From the NCBI GenBank assembly GCA_019649035.1, contig BMAT01001291.1, forward strand, positions 180,501 through 213,149: a stretch of 32,649 bases of DNA. The letters are read 5' to 3'. A program made the position numbers and the translations under genes. Origin of the DNA: Elysia marginata (lineage: Eukaryota > Mollusca > Gastropoda > Plakobranchidae). Under the pieces are notes generated by a model. It made no database searches. It saw only the letters and a program-made list of their open reading frames with translations, and was not told the DNA's origin. Positions 1 to 9,863 of the stretch are shown in pieces. Numbering within the stretch: position 1 is the stretch's first letter; each line of letters begins with the position of its first letter.

Positions 1-36
<36 letters not shown>

Positions 37-48
37 AAAGAAAAAAAG
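1..48. repeat. Poly-A tract at window edge
   Basis: Almost pure A with two G interruptions. It could be the tail of a retroelement lying outside the window or a simple low-complexity tract; nothing recognisable follows it up to about 250. Confidence 0.8.
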
Positions 49-249
49 TTAAACAGCAGATAATACTATGAAATAGCTTAAATAAATAAAAGAACAAAAG
101 TTAAAGGAAAATGTTTGCTCGGCAATTAGGAGTTACATGTGCTTGTTTTGGCCTATCTTTAATATTCAGAAATATTCATACCATTGGTAAAAGTAATTGC
201 AGCAGAAATGTTGATATAAGTAATAATAAGACTCAAGAATTTAATGTAA

Positions 250-273
250 TTATACTACTACTACTGCTACTAT

Positions 274-350
<77 letters not shown>

Positions 351-523
351 TTACTACTACTACTGCTACTACTACTACTACTACTACTACTGCTTCTACT
401 ACTACTACTACTACTAATACTACTTATAAATAATAATAATAAAGAGAATGATAAATATAAAGAAGAAGACGACGACGACGAAGAAGAAGAAGAAGAAGAA
501 GAAGAAGAAGAAGAAGAAGATGG

Positions 524-573
<50 letters not shown>

Positions 574-680
574 GTGATATTGATAATAATAGCTATAAAT
601 CTTAATGATAAGCATTATTGTTAGTATTACTTTTTACTATAGTATTAACGATAATAAAATGATAATGATGACGACGATAA
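250..680. repeat. Compound triplet microsatellite: (CTA)n, then (GAA/GAC)n, then (GAT)n
   Basis: Three triplet runs lie end to end: CTA/CTG from about 252 to 423, GAA with GAC from about 466 to 519, and GAT from about 520 to 575. A degenerate AT-rich shoulder with scattered GAT/GAC follows to about 680. Open frames through this block encode only poly-Leu, poly-Glu and poly-Asp, or poly-His on the other strand, and reflect the repeat rather than genes. It probably lies in intron sequence of the minus-strand gene. Confidence 0.9.
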
Positions 681-2046
681 ATGATAAGAGCAAGAAGACT
701 GATGATTATATAATTATGTCGTTAAAATATTATTAGCAGCAATTAACAAAAGTGATAAAATTAAAATAGATTGAAACATAACGAAAAACTATGGCTTTCC
801 TACTTAGCAAGTAAATTAAACTAACCATAAGTATCAATCATTAGCCTGCAAGACCTAATGTGTGTTAGTTTAAATGGTACTCAAATGGCAGTTACCTTTT
901 CCATTGATTGGGTTTTAGATGGAAAAATCGACTGTAAACCATTTCAAAATAGTGAGGACTTTTTATGGTAAGGAGAATACTAGTAAAAAAAAAAAAAAAA
1001 CACTTTTGGAGAACTTCTTAGGGTTTGACAAGATCAGTGCTGCAGGAAAGGTATAAAAATTTGATTAAAAAATAAAAGTGATGATTTACGCAATTAATAT
1101 TCAACTATTGTATATTTGAAACGCAATCAACTGTCCGCTTCTCCTATTTACTGATATATGATTTTATCAATGAAAACTATCTTATTTAAAACTTTGGAAG
1201 TAATTTTCTTCTTTCAAATGTATACCTTTAAGTTGGGAATGAGAGTAGAGCGCAAATTATCATTCCTGTTTGCAAAATCCCTCTTTGAAGCCAACTGCTT
1301 GCATACACGAACGATAATTTTATCCTCTATTCTCATTCCCAATTACATTTTGCGCAGTTTTTTTTTCAGATTTATGATAATTTTCATTTTGTTTGATGAA
1401 TCTTTTAAAAATGTTTTTTGAAACACTTTTGGTTTCGTATTTTTTTTTCAATTTTATATCAATCAATTAACGGTTAATGAAAATTGGGATTCTAAAGAAA
1501 ATGTAATAAAATTAAATGTGTATCCTCTTGGAAATTTTATTGAGTTGAATGCTGTAGTTATTTAAAGCTATACAATTTTGCCCGCCACCAATAAATGCAA
1601 AATATGATCTTGCAAGCCCAATTTTTATCACAGAAAAGGCATGTAAAAGTAAATTAAGAACAAAAGCAGCTACAGAAGAGAAGAAATAAAGAAAATAAAG
1701 AAATAAAAGATGAGCAAAAAAAAGGTAAATGAAGTAAAAGAAATTATTTCTTAATTAAAATTATGACAAATAAGGAGAAAAACAAACGACAGTAATAAAC
1801 AAATGAATAGGTTAGTTAATTAATTAAAGGAAAGAATAAAAGCAGAAGAGAGAGTAGTAATTAGTTTACTAACATAAATGCTCTAAAGCCTATAAAGACT
1901 TATGAAAAAAAAATAGTCAGAATCAGCAATAACAATTAGAAAAATAACATTCATTCAAACAATAAAAGGTATAATAAGAATGGTGTAGTTAATGGTGGTA
2001 ATTGCCATCAAAATACAGTTGATGAGATGATTATCACAATGGTGCT
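681..2046. other. Probable intron sequence, no gene seen
   Basis: AT-rich DNA with a short A tract near 985-1000 and one inverted repeat (1233-1342, listed separately). By position it should be intron of the minus-strand EH1-motif gene. I looked on the minus strand for a homeodomain recognition-helix signature and did not find one. Confidence 0.5.
1233..1342. repeat. Short inverted-repeat (MITE-like or foldback) element
   Basis: The left arm, 1233-1260, starts TTGGGAATGAGAGTAGAG. The right arm, 1314-1342, is its near-perfect reverse complement, ending CTCATTCCCAA. The arms differ at one base and in a 3-4 base segment, and are separated by about 53 bases. No clear target-site duplication is visible, so a non-transposon hairpin is also possible. 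Confidence 0.6.
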
Positions 2047-2158
2047 GCTATTGATGATGATGATTATGATAATGATAACGATAATGATAATAATGATGAT
2101 GATGATGATGATGTTGATGTTGATGATGATGATGGTGATGATGGTGATGATGATGGTG

Positions 2159-2191
<33 letters not shown>

Positions 2192-2200
2192 TTTATGATG
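2047..2200. repeat. (GAT)n microsatellite inside the first intron
   Basis: This is a run of GAT triplets with GTT, GGT and AAT interruptions, beginning about 40 bases inside the intron of the EH1-motif gene. On the gene's strand it reads CAT/ATC, so a naive open frame runs on from the exon as poly-histidine. That tail is best treated as untranslated intron. Confidence 0.85.
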
Positions 2201-2235
2201 AGGATAATGAGAACGAAGAAGAGGTGGAGGAGATA

Positions 2236-2241
2236 ACTTAC
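2236..2241 (-). other. Splice donor (5' splice site) of the EH1-motif exon
   Basis: Read on the minus strand the junction is CCAA|GTAAGT, a near-consensus donor. It leaves the exon in phase 1 after the codons for Arg-Tyr-Pro. Beyond it, unique coding-like sequence gives way to CT-rich DNA and then a pure CAT/ATC triplet repeat, as expected for an intron. The acceptor and next exon are not recognisable between 1 and 2235. Confidence 0.7.
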
Positions 2242-3193
2242 TTGGATACCGATGGTGCATGAGACCTGGGTAGCGGGCAGCCAGGAGAGGATGGTGGGGG
2301 TTGGACAGATCTCGGGGGATGTTGTACAGTAGGGGGTTGATGGGGAGCTGACCAAACTGAGGAGCCATGGCACCCACACCTAGAGCTCCTCCTGGGCCGC
2401 CATGACCAGCGCCTGGGGCACCGGGAATTCCTGCAGCAGCGGCTGCCGCAGCCATGGAGGCAAGAGTCCTGTTACACACACGTAGAGGTTGGTAAAGACC
2501 ACCAGAGTCTAGCTGGCCATGATGACCACTGAAGTTGTTGAGGAGATGTTTGAACTCATCGCCCACCCACTGAGCTGAGGAGACGTTGATGTGGTTGTTG
2601 GTGGTGGTAGAGCTGTTGTTGCTGCTGTTGCTGCTGAGTCTGTTCTCGGACTCGGGTGTGAGCGGTTTCTCAGCTCTGGGACTGGGCGGACTCATGCTCG
2701 ACCGGGGAGATGGTCGTTGTAGACTAGGTTGGAGTGCCGGGTTCGAACCCTGGCTGTTCCTGATGTCTCTGAAATCCCTGAGGTCTCTCTCCCTGGCCAT
2801 CTCCCTCTCTCTGAGTTCTCGCATCTCCCGCATGGACTCCATGACCAGGTCCCTCTCCCGGAGCATCTCTAACTGCCTCTCCCTCTCTCTTGATTCCCGT
2901 TCTTTCATTTCTATCATCTCCTTCTCTCTTTGAGCCTCTCGCTCCCTCTCCCTCTCCCGCTCTCTGTGCCTGTCCTCCTTGTTTCTATCTTCTCTATTTG
3001 AAGGAGGAACCAGCCTTAGAGCTAATGGCCTCGATGGGGTAGATGTTGCGATAGGAGGAGACACTACCGAAGACATTGGCAGTGGGGGTGAGGCCGGTGG
3101 TGGTTCAGTTTTACCCAGGAGGGAGTCTATGGAGAATCCGTGACGTTTAGGTGTGTTGGTAGAGGAGGCCATCATAGCTACCGCAGCAGTCAT
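2242..3193 (-). CDS. 5' coding exon of an EH1-motif transcription factor (homeobox candidate), partial
   Basis: This exon encodes 317 residues plus one base of the next codon. The start is the ATG at 3193: it has A at -3, an in-frame TAG lies upstream at 3229-3227, and no other in-frame ATG lies between. Residues 19-28 read GFSIDSLLGK, an EH1-like motif of the kind that recruits Groucho/TLE corepressors in EMX/ems, GBX and related ANTP-class homeodomain proteins. Next come a Pro/Ser-rich stretch (30-65), an Arg/Glu-rich, probably helical segment (about 67-145), a Ser/Asn/Thr tract (185-206), an Ala run (248-254), a Gly-rich patch (255-275) and a His/Pro/Tyr-rich end (290-317). The reading frame is open, GC-richer than its surroundings, and ends at a strong splice donor. 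No homeodomain or zinc finger is present, so the protein is incomplete here. A nuclear repressor role is inference. EMX-, NOT- or GBX-like identity is possible but unproven; an atrophin-like Arg/Glu protein is an alternative. Confidence 0.72.
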
Positions 3194-4080
3194 CTTCACA
3201 ACAGCACGATAAAACTCCAACCAGCGCTAACTAGAGCTCCGGTTTTAACCAGCCCAGAAACGCATACACCTTGAGATCAGAGACAATCGTTAATGAATAC
3301 CACTGCAAAAGAAATCATCGACAAGTAAGAAAAATTTTGTTTTCAAGGAGAAAAGAGTGTGGGAATAATAACTGCACAGTGAAATCTTAAGAACAATATT
3401 AATTACTGTTATATCCAAGATTTGTTTCCCTTTCCGCTGCCCATTTCAACTTGATCTAGACTCTAGTATTGATTAGATTCCAAGTTTAGATCTAGAGTTT
3501 AGGTCTGGTGAATGAAATTTACGTTAAACAATATCACTAATCTATGTTTTGGCACTTCAGAGTCAAGCGTTTAACCTATTTTTAACGTTTTAATAAATCA
3601 AGTTCTTGAACCTTAAAAACCGCAGAATATTTCAAGTTTTTCAACAAATCCACAGATTACAATAAACACCATAATAACCTTCTTTTTTGTGTTGACTAAA
3701 ATAATCCGATCTCAATGAGGAATAAGACATAACAAAGACGCAATGTTTAGATTAAGATCTGTCACGATGGTGATTAGTTTTATAGATTTAGACTAAACAA
3801 GATATCTAGATATTTCGAGGTTCAAAAGCTAAGAACACTTTTTTGCAGATGAAATGCAATTGCAATATGCCTATCCCGATTTAGATCTAAATATTAACTC
3901 GGCCTGTTTTTACGTCGCACAAATAAATTACCGATATGAAAGAAACAACACTCTCGACACTGCAAAATCAAAGTTGTCCGATTATGAAATGAAAGCAATT
4001 ATTTCTTCCTATCTGGTTTTCCTAACAGTGAACAAGCTTTGAAATGTAGTGAGAATGACTTGTTTTTCTTTCCGTAATCA
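3194..4080 (-). other. 5' flank of the EH1-motif gene (5' UTR or proximal upstream DNA)
   Basis: No open frame here looks coding. The stretch must contain 5' UTR or an upstream intron of the minus-strand gene, but no initiation site can be fixed. TCTAGA-type words occur near 3455, 3490 and 3815. Confidence 0.4.
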
Positions 4081-4119
4081 TGGCAGTGTCAAGTAGGTCT
4101 ATTGTCTACGCCCTTTGAA

Positions 4120-4180
4120 TGCGAGGTGGGCGTGGTCTAACAAACACAGGCCGTCAAGCAAGTCGCTCATTGGCTGAAGT
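4120..4180 (-). promoter_or_regulatory. Candidate promoter/enhancer patch: GGGCGTGG box and CCAAT box
   Basis: A GC-richer patch in AT-rich DNA holds a KLF/Sp-type GGGCGTGG at 4128-4135. It also holds an NF-Y-type CAGCCAATGA on the minus strand (about 4167-4176), oriented toward the EH1-motif gene about 0.95 kb downstream. These are sequence matches only; such short sites also occur by chance. Confidence 0.35.
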
Positions 4181-4387
4181 ATTCTAGGTTTAGACAAGAG
4201 AACACCGCACGAAACATTAAGGTCAACTAACGAGGTGATTAGATTTAATATTTTGGTCCTCGATTCTCGGTTTCTGAACCTGATCCCCTGAGTTATAGAT
4301 TCAGATCTACGTCTACTTAGTGAGGCCGGCTTAGCAGGTCTTCAGATGACAATTATCTCAAATTGCTTAGCCTCTCCGTAGGGTTTT

Positions 4388-4416
4388 TTAGAGAGGGAGA
4401 GGGGAGAGAGAGAGAG

Positions 4417-4470
<54 letters not shown>
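4388..4470. repeat. (GA)n/(GATA)n microsatellite
   Basis: GA dinucleotides interrupted by a short run of GATA units near 4418-4434, lying between the two regulatory-looking patches upstream of the EH1-motif gene. Confidence 0.9.
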
Positions 4471-4472
<2 letters not shown>

Positions 4473-4899
4473 GATCATCTTGTGATACCTCAACGTTTCA
4501 ACAAGATACCGAGAAAGGACTTGGCCTATGTCTTTATAGTTGATTGCTTAGTTGAGAAGCGGAGATAATTGGGACTAGAGTGGTGGAAATAAATCCGTTC
4601 ATGATACTGAATATTACAGATTCTTTGATTCAGAAGACAAAGAGCAAGTTTAATCACATCCAATTAAACGCACTAGATTCGAATGATTGTACTGGGTCTA
4701 GATTGATTAAATTGTTAGGCACACACGGAGAGTCTAGATTTCCAGTTAGTAGCTACTAACTACATTATGAGAGGCCAGGCTTCTCGCAGAAACCTCACGT
4801 CCAAGTTGTTTTATTGACTGAAATTATTTACGACCAGATCTCACAGTCAGAGAGACGCTTGAGATATTTGATGGCAGAATTTGTTTCTGTTGTTAATTA

Positions 4900-4975
4900 C
4901 ATTTATAATAATAATGATGATAATAATAAAATAATAACAATAATAATAATTATATTATTATAAAAAGCCTTTCAG
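4900..4975. repeat. AT-rich (TAA)n-type low-complexity tract
   Basis: Degenerate TAA/ATA triplets with a few GAT units; simple sequence only. Confidence 0.75.
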
Positions 4976-5740
4976 AGACAGAGGGAAGGAAGAGTTAGAA
5001 AATTATGGAGTTTAGGGATTTCGTTCCGCTTTATGGTAACATCTTGCTGTATATCTAATCTAGACAGGAAAATCTAGATCTAGTCTTCAAATGATTTCAT
5101 AATAATGAAAAAAATAAAAAAAAAGGTCTATACTTTAAAATAATCTAGAGATCTAGATCTAGACTTGTCCATAATGGAAACAAATTAAAAAAAGACGAAT
5201 GAAACCCGGGAATACGATATCAAAGGAAAAAAAAAACAACAAGAACAATTTAGAATGGGCAGGCCTACCCACACACTTAAAACTTTCTCCCTTATCTAGA
5301 ACACAAGTTTCCTTGTAAATGTTTTCTTTCGCACGTGCACAAACATTGAAATAGATAAAAACCTTATTCTTACCAAAACAAACAGAAAGGTCCTTTGTTA
5401 GGTGGTACTCCGGTTGTTCACAAGATTTAGGGAGTATTAGCTCATTTTATGAACATTGATTTTGTGATTGTTAAGCAAAAGATAATGTAGAAAAAAACTA
5501 GCTTGAACCAAGGACTGACGCTTCACAGCGGTTGTTGGTGTTTCTCAGAGAATCAGGTCTTCTGTTTTCACTACAATAGATCTAGATGTCCACAACACGG
5601 TGCGCCTGTGTCATGGCTATGATCTCTATGGCATCATAATATAATGTAAAGCAATAAAGCGAAGTTACCACTGCTAGAAGAGTGATTGTGAGCTCTGCCT
5701 CTCTCTCTCCTCTCGCGAGTTATGTTCTACATCAGCAGGC
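4976..5740. other. AT-rich upstream DNA with TCTAGA clusters, no gene seen
   Basis: Contains runs of overlapping AGATCTAGA words near 5060-5080, 5144-5165 and 5578-5588. No coding signal is visible. Taken with the similar words at 3.4-4.75 kb it forms a word-enriched block upstream of the EH1-motif gene. Confidence 0.5.
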
Positions 5741-5749
5741 GTCAATTAG

Positions 5750-6380
5750 TATGTTATCATTGTTTTTGCCCTCCGCTCCCCCGTTTCTCGCTATCGGTCT
5801 AGCTTGCCGCCGATTATTATAATCCATGAAAAAAAAGATAGAGAATAGTATAACAGAGGTGAGAGGTGGAAGCGGGAACGGGCCTTGCTAGCAAGTTCGA
5901 CGGAAAAAGGGAGGGGGTGCAGGGAAGTCGTTTTTTCCTGCTTTGATTTCCTCTCTCCCTTTTCTGATCCTAGGAAGGTAATGAAAGCTCTCTTGCCCCT
6001 CCCCTTTCCCTCTCCCCCGTCTCCAAAACCAAGATTTTCACACCACACTCTTTTGTTCGCTTCACAATTCACTCCCATCTCTAATCAGCATTCCTATTTT
6101 AAGCCCCGCCCACAGCGGCATACCAAACGATTTTGGTGTCAGTTAACATCTTCAGTGGGAGGGCTCAATACGGTTGCGCGAACATGATTGGCTGGTGTTC
6201 AGTCGACGGGCGAGGACGAACCTCTTGCTTGCATGACGCCTGTCGCTTGGAAATCAACATCCAGAACAGGGCGGGGCGGGTCTTGTCTGGAAATAGTAGC
6301 CGCGCTTCCCGTGTGGCAAACCACGCACGAGACAAAAGCGCTAATGTAAATACCAACGAATTGGCGGAGCTGAGATGAAA
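5750..6380. promoter_or_regulatory. GC/CpG-richer patch with GC boxes and CCAAT box, candidate promoter or enhancer
   Basis: This patch has visibly more C, G and CpG than its surroundings. It carries CCCCGCCC at 6104-6111, GGGCGGGGCGGG at 6269-6280, and an NF-Y-type CAGCCAATCA on the minus strand (about 6185-6194). The CCAAT orientation suits the minus-strand EH1-motif gene, which would then have an upstream noncoding exon or a distal element about 2.6-3 kb from its ATG. Open frames here on both strands show no recognisable protein. An unrelated CpG-rich repeat cannot be excluded. Confidence 0.4.
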
Positions 6381-6399
6381 GTAATGGTTTATCAAAGTG

Positions 6400-7550
6400 T
6401 GGAGGGCAATAAATTGTCGCTTTCTTTTTAAAGCAAATCCTCATCTTAGTTTTATATTTTCTCAAACATAATGCTTCTCGTATCTTTCAGAAAGGTAGTT
6501 CCGTGTCTGAAATCAAAATAGAGTCTATATGGCTGACAAATAGATCGACGATTTATGCAAATCAGAAAAAGATCCTTATTTCCCACAGACAGAATTTGAG
6601 TCTTATCACAGGGCGCTAAATATTACAATAAAACTCCCTGTTTTTTTTCAAAAGATTTATTGATTATCTTTACAAGTCCAACCAACCATAGGCTGAATAG
6701 AATGCACTCAGGGAAAGGAAAAAAGTGATACAAAAGAGAGACTATTGATTGATTATTCATGTGAGTTTTTCAGACAACTTTAAACAAAGCGTACTCTATA
6801 ATTTGATAATTCTACATTGAAAAACAACATTGCTTTTTTCACACAAAGTAATGATAAAAGGTGAAAAAAAATATGATGCAGTTTGCGTTGTGGGTTTATT
6901 GTAAATGTGGAGCCCATTATTTTGTTAAGAAGAAAAGATGGGACGTTTTCAGCCCACTGGGCAAGACATTCAGTTAAACCATGACGTTTTTCTAACGTGA
7001 CATGAGTTTCTGATTTTTCTGTATTCTAAGAAATCCTTTACTGGTTCTGAGTGTCATTTTGTTTCCAGTCATCAAATCTTTAAGACTAAATTTCTAGAGA
7101 GTAAGAAGTTCCAGTAACACAGAGAATACTGAAATAATATTGTTCTTTCCGCCATCGTCAAATAGTTTTCTTTATAAACTGCAGGCAGTAGAAGCCTGGT
7201 GAGACGCAGTGACAGTCTCCAGACTGACATGCTGAAGATCTAAACTAATCAGCCTCATGATCTAGGCCTAGATCTAGGACTGGCTCTTTAGATTCTCTCA
7301 CCTGGCACTCTTATAGTTATAGTACTCAGTCTGCCGACTGCCTCACCTAGAGAGTATCGTTTTGTTGATAAAATAGCATACCATATACCCTGCATCTTTA
7401 TGCTAGCCCAAGTAGGATTGTGTAGTATTGTTGTGTTGCTTGATTTCATGAACACCTAATATTTTCGTTTAAATTGTTCACCACTCGCTTTAATTTCTCA
7501 AATAGGTAAAACTATGTCTAAATTTTTAATGTAAAGCTACAATTATTACT
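6400..7550. other. No gene seen
   Basis: AT-rich unique-looking DNA with short frames only. A few TCTAGA/CCTAGATCTAGG words occur near 7098 and 7260-7277. Confidence 0.5.
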
Positions 7551-7556
7551 AATCCT

Positions 7557-7970
7557 CCATCACCATCATCATCATCATCATCATCATCGTCGTCGTCGTA
7601 GTAGTCGTAGTCGTCGTCGTCATCTTCGTCTTCATTACTACATCATCATCGTCGTCGTCGCCATTACTACCATCATCATCATTGTGCTCGTCATGATCAT
7701 CATCATCATCGTCGTCGTCGTCGTAGTCGTCGTCGTCATCGTTGTCTTCATTACTACATCATCATCGTCGTCGTCGCCATTACTACCATCATCATTATTG
7801 TGCTCGTCGTCATTATCATCATCATCATTATCATTACCATCACCGCCACCACCACCATTATCATCACCATCGCCACCACTGGCAGCAACAAAAAATGGCT
7901 GCTTAATCCCCTCACCAACACCTGCTTCTTCTTCTTCTTCTTCTTCTTCTTCTTCTTCTTCTTCTTCACC
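7557..7970. repeat. Compound triplet microsatellite with an internal ~116-bp duplication and (TTC)n end
   Basis: TCA/TCG triplets run from about 7557 to 7900. A segment beginning TTCATTACTACATCATCATC at 7631 recurs at 7747, so a block of about 116 bases has been duplicated within the repeat. A purer TTC/CTT run lies at about 7925-7967. Open frames on both strands give homopolymeric Asp, Glu, Ser, Val or Met and are not genes. Confidence 0.88.
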
Positions 7971-7974
7971 ATGC

Positions 7975-9120
7975 CACAGAATTGCTATCACAATTTTCAC
8001 AGTCATCATCTACAGCGACAACAACAACACCAGCGGCACTGGGCTTTTTTAAAAGATCAAGGTTAATTGAAGGGCTGGTTATCTGTGCAAGCACATCACC
8101 GGATGTTTTACATTTTGTCTTTACGTTAAGTTACAAAGCGGTGTATTTTTCAACATCTTTCTCCACTTCTCTCTATTTTTTTTTTATCTATAATTTAAAA
8201 AGTAATCATTTTCCGGTATTGTTCCTTTACTACAAAAGATTGCAGGGAAATAAATCAAAACAGCTGCGGGTATGACTATCTTATTTAATAGGAACAATTG
8301 ATCAGCTGTGCAGTTAACATTCACGATGATTTAAGTATTGTAAAACATTTTCATTATTTTATTTAACATAGAGTCACAGCGGGTCGAAAAGACGGGTGAA
8401 AATAAATTACTAAAAAGACGATATCCTCATTTTTTGATAATACTCCAATTTATTATTTTATTTGAAAAACTGCCCGAAAACATCCACTACTCTCATTCTC
8501 TATATTGAATTCGCGAAATAAGAGACTCGACTAAATTACATAAATCGCACAATCAAATTACCCCATTGCATTGAAAATTTCCCGTGGACCCGTGCTTCTT
8601 TTCTGCTTGGATTAATCAAGCTCCATTATCGTAAAATTTCAGAAAAATTGAGTAGTAAATGTCGCGGAACTGGCGGATTAACTTGTCTTCTCGCGGTCGT
8701 AAATCGGCTATATCGCTTGGCAGCCAAAGTGGCTGAAAAATTTAGTGGGCGAGTTGTGCTTTTCATGAAGATGTGCAGATATTCCTGCTTCCACTACTTC
8801 TCAAAATGGTTTTAGGCTTTGAAAAATATTAGTTTTTACCAAGATGGCCTGATTTAGATGCATTTTCTGTTAAGCAATATTACTGGTATGTGCGCTTTTA
8901 ATCGTCTATACATTGTCAATAATTGATTTTGAAGACAAGAAATCATGGAAGGAGATAATGGATTTAAGTCTGTACTAACAAGACCAGTACGAGTCACGTC
9001 ATTTATTATTTTCTTTCTAGTCACAGCCACGACTTTCTTTATGCCGCACTACACTGCTTTATAAAGTTCCAACTTCATTCTGTTTGCCTTTCTGTACTTC
9101 TCTCAAACAGAGTATGTTCA
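7975..9120. other. No gene seen
   Basis: AT-rich DNA without convincing open frames, recognisable repeat ends or RNA genes. Confidence 0.45.
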
Positions 9121-9172
9121 ACGGGATTTCTCCCCTTTCTCTATCTATCTTTTTCCCTCTTTCTCTCTCTCA

Positions 9173-9415
9173 GGGGCCTAGATAGCTCAGTTGGTAGTGG
9201 CCTCGCTCCGTGGCTAAGAGGTCGCGGGTTCGAAACACATCCGAGCACAGTCCGGGCCCCTACTGGTTGGGTTGGTGTCAGTATAATGTGACCGGCTGAG
9301 GCTAAGTCATGGTATCCCCGCTAGTCTCTGGGTGGCAGCCCGTAAATTGTTATTGGGACCCAAGCCCTGAGAGCACCTTAGAAGTGGAATTGGGCTTGTA
9401 AAAATACCCTTCAAC

Positions 9416-9419
<4 letters not shown>
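9173..9419 (+). mobile_element. tRNA-derived SINE, fairly intact
   Basis: The head resembles a tRNA with both internal RNA polymerase III promoter boxes: an A box TAGCTCAGTTGG at 9183-9194 and a B box GGTTCGAAACA at 9227-9237. The opening GGGGCC could pair with GGCCCC near 9255-9260. An unrelated body of about 160 bases follows and ends in ACCAAT, leading directly into a CT repeat. CT-rich sequence also flanks the left side, so either the element landed in a CT tract or its tail is CT. The acceptor-side stem is disrupted and a long body follows, so this is a SINE rather than a functional tRNA gene. The family name is not recognised with certainty. Confidence 0.8.

Positions 9420-9468
<49 letters not shown>
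9420..9468. repeat. (CT)n microsatellite at the SINE 3' end
   Basis: An uninterrupted CT run of about 48 bases directly abuts the 3' end of the SINE, so it may have grown from the SINE tail or from the insertion target. Confidence 0.92.
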
Positions 9469-9471
<3 letters not shown>

Positions 9472-9863
9472 CGGCCTTCCCACTCTCTAATTCTCCGTTT
9501 CTCCTTCCCTATTCATTTTTACCCTTAGCTTAGTAATATTTTATATTACAAATTCAAAACATGACAGCATGTGTTTCAGTTGTCTCAATTGGGTAAGTAC
9601 TATGGTCTAAAACTAAAACACGTTTTTTTTTATTTCACAGTATTATTTGAAACCTCTGTCTTCCTATTAACCAACGGGAAAGCGGCATGAGCAGTCTCAA
9701 CTCTGCAGTCAACGACCGAAGGAATCTAATCTCAAATAAATTATATCTGTATTAGTAAACTCAGCACAAGATTCATGAAATGGCTAACAGACATAAGCTT
9801 GGGCGTCATAAATGCCAAGATATTAGTATTTTATTTAGTAACTCTTTGCTAGCCCCTCATGCC

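Noticed and set aside
111..615. Poly-Leu/poly-Asp frame (+) and poly-His/poly-Leu frame (-)
   Set aside because: Produced entirely by (CTA)n, (GAA)n and (GAT)n repeats.
2027..2236. Poly-Met frame on the plus strand
   Set aside because: Shadow of the GAT microsatellite.
2048..2241. Poly-histidine C-terminal extension of the EH1-motif protein
   Set aside because: It follows a strong splice donor and is a pure CAT triplet repeat, so I treat it as intron.
2740..2750. B-box-like GGTTCGAACCC suggesting a tRNA or SINE
   Set aside because: It lies inside the coding exon, with no A box at tRNA spacing and no cloverleaf arms.
2586..2933. Antisense plus-strand frame inside the coding exon
   Set aside because: Mirror of the Arg/Glu- and Ser-rich coding sequence; no independent evidence.
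3194..3220. Extended N-terminus starting at 3220
   Set aside because: That start codon is TTG, and an in-frame TAG lies just upstream. The ATG at 3193 is the sensible eukaryotic start.
7638..8052. Acidic, Ser-rich and Val-rich frames on both strands
   Set aside because: All derive from TCA/TCG/TTC triplet repeats.
9173..9260. Functional tRNA gene
   Set aside because: The T-stem and acceptor side are disrupted and a long SINE-like body with a CT tail follows.
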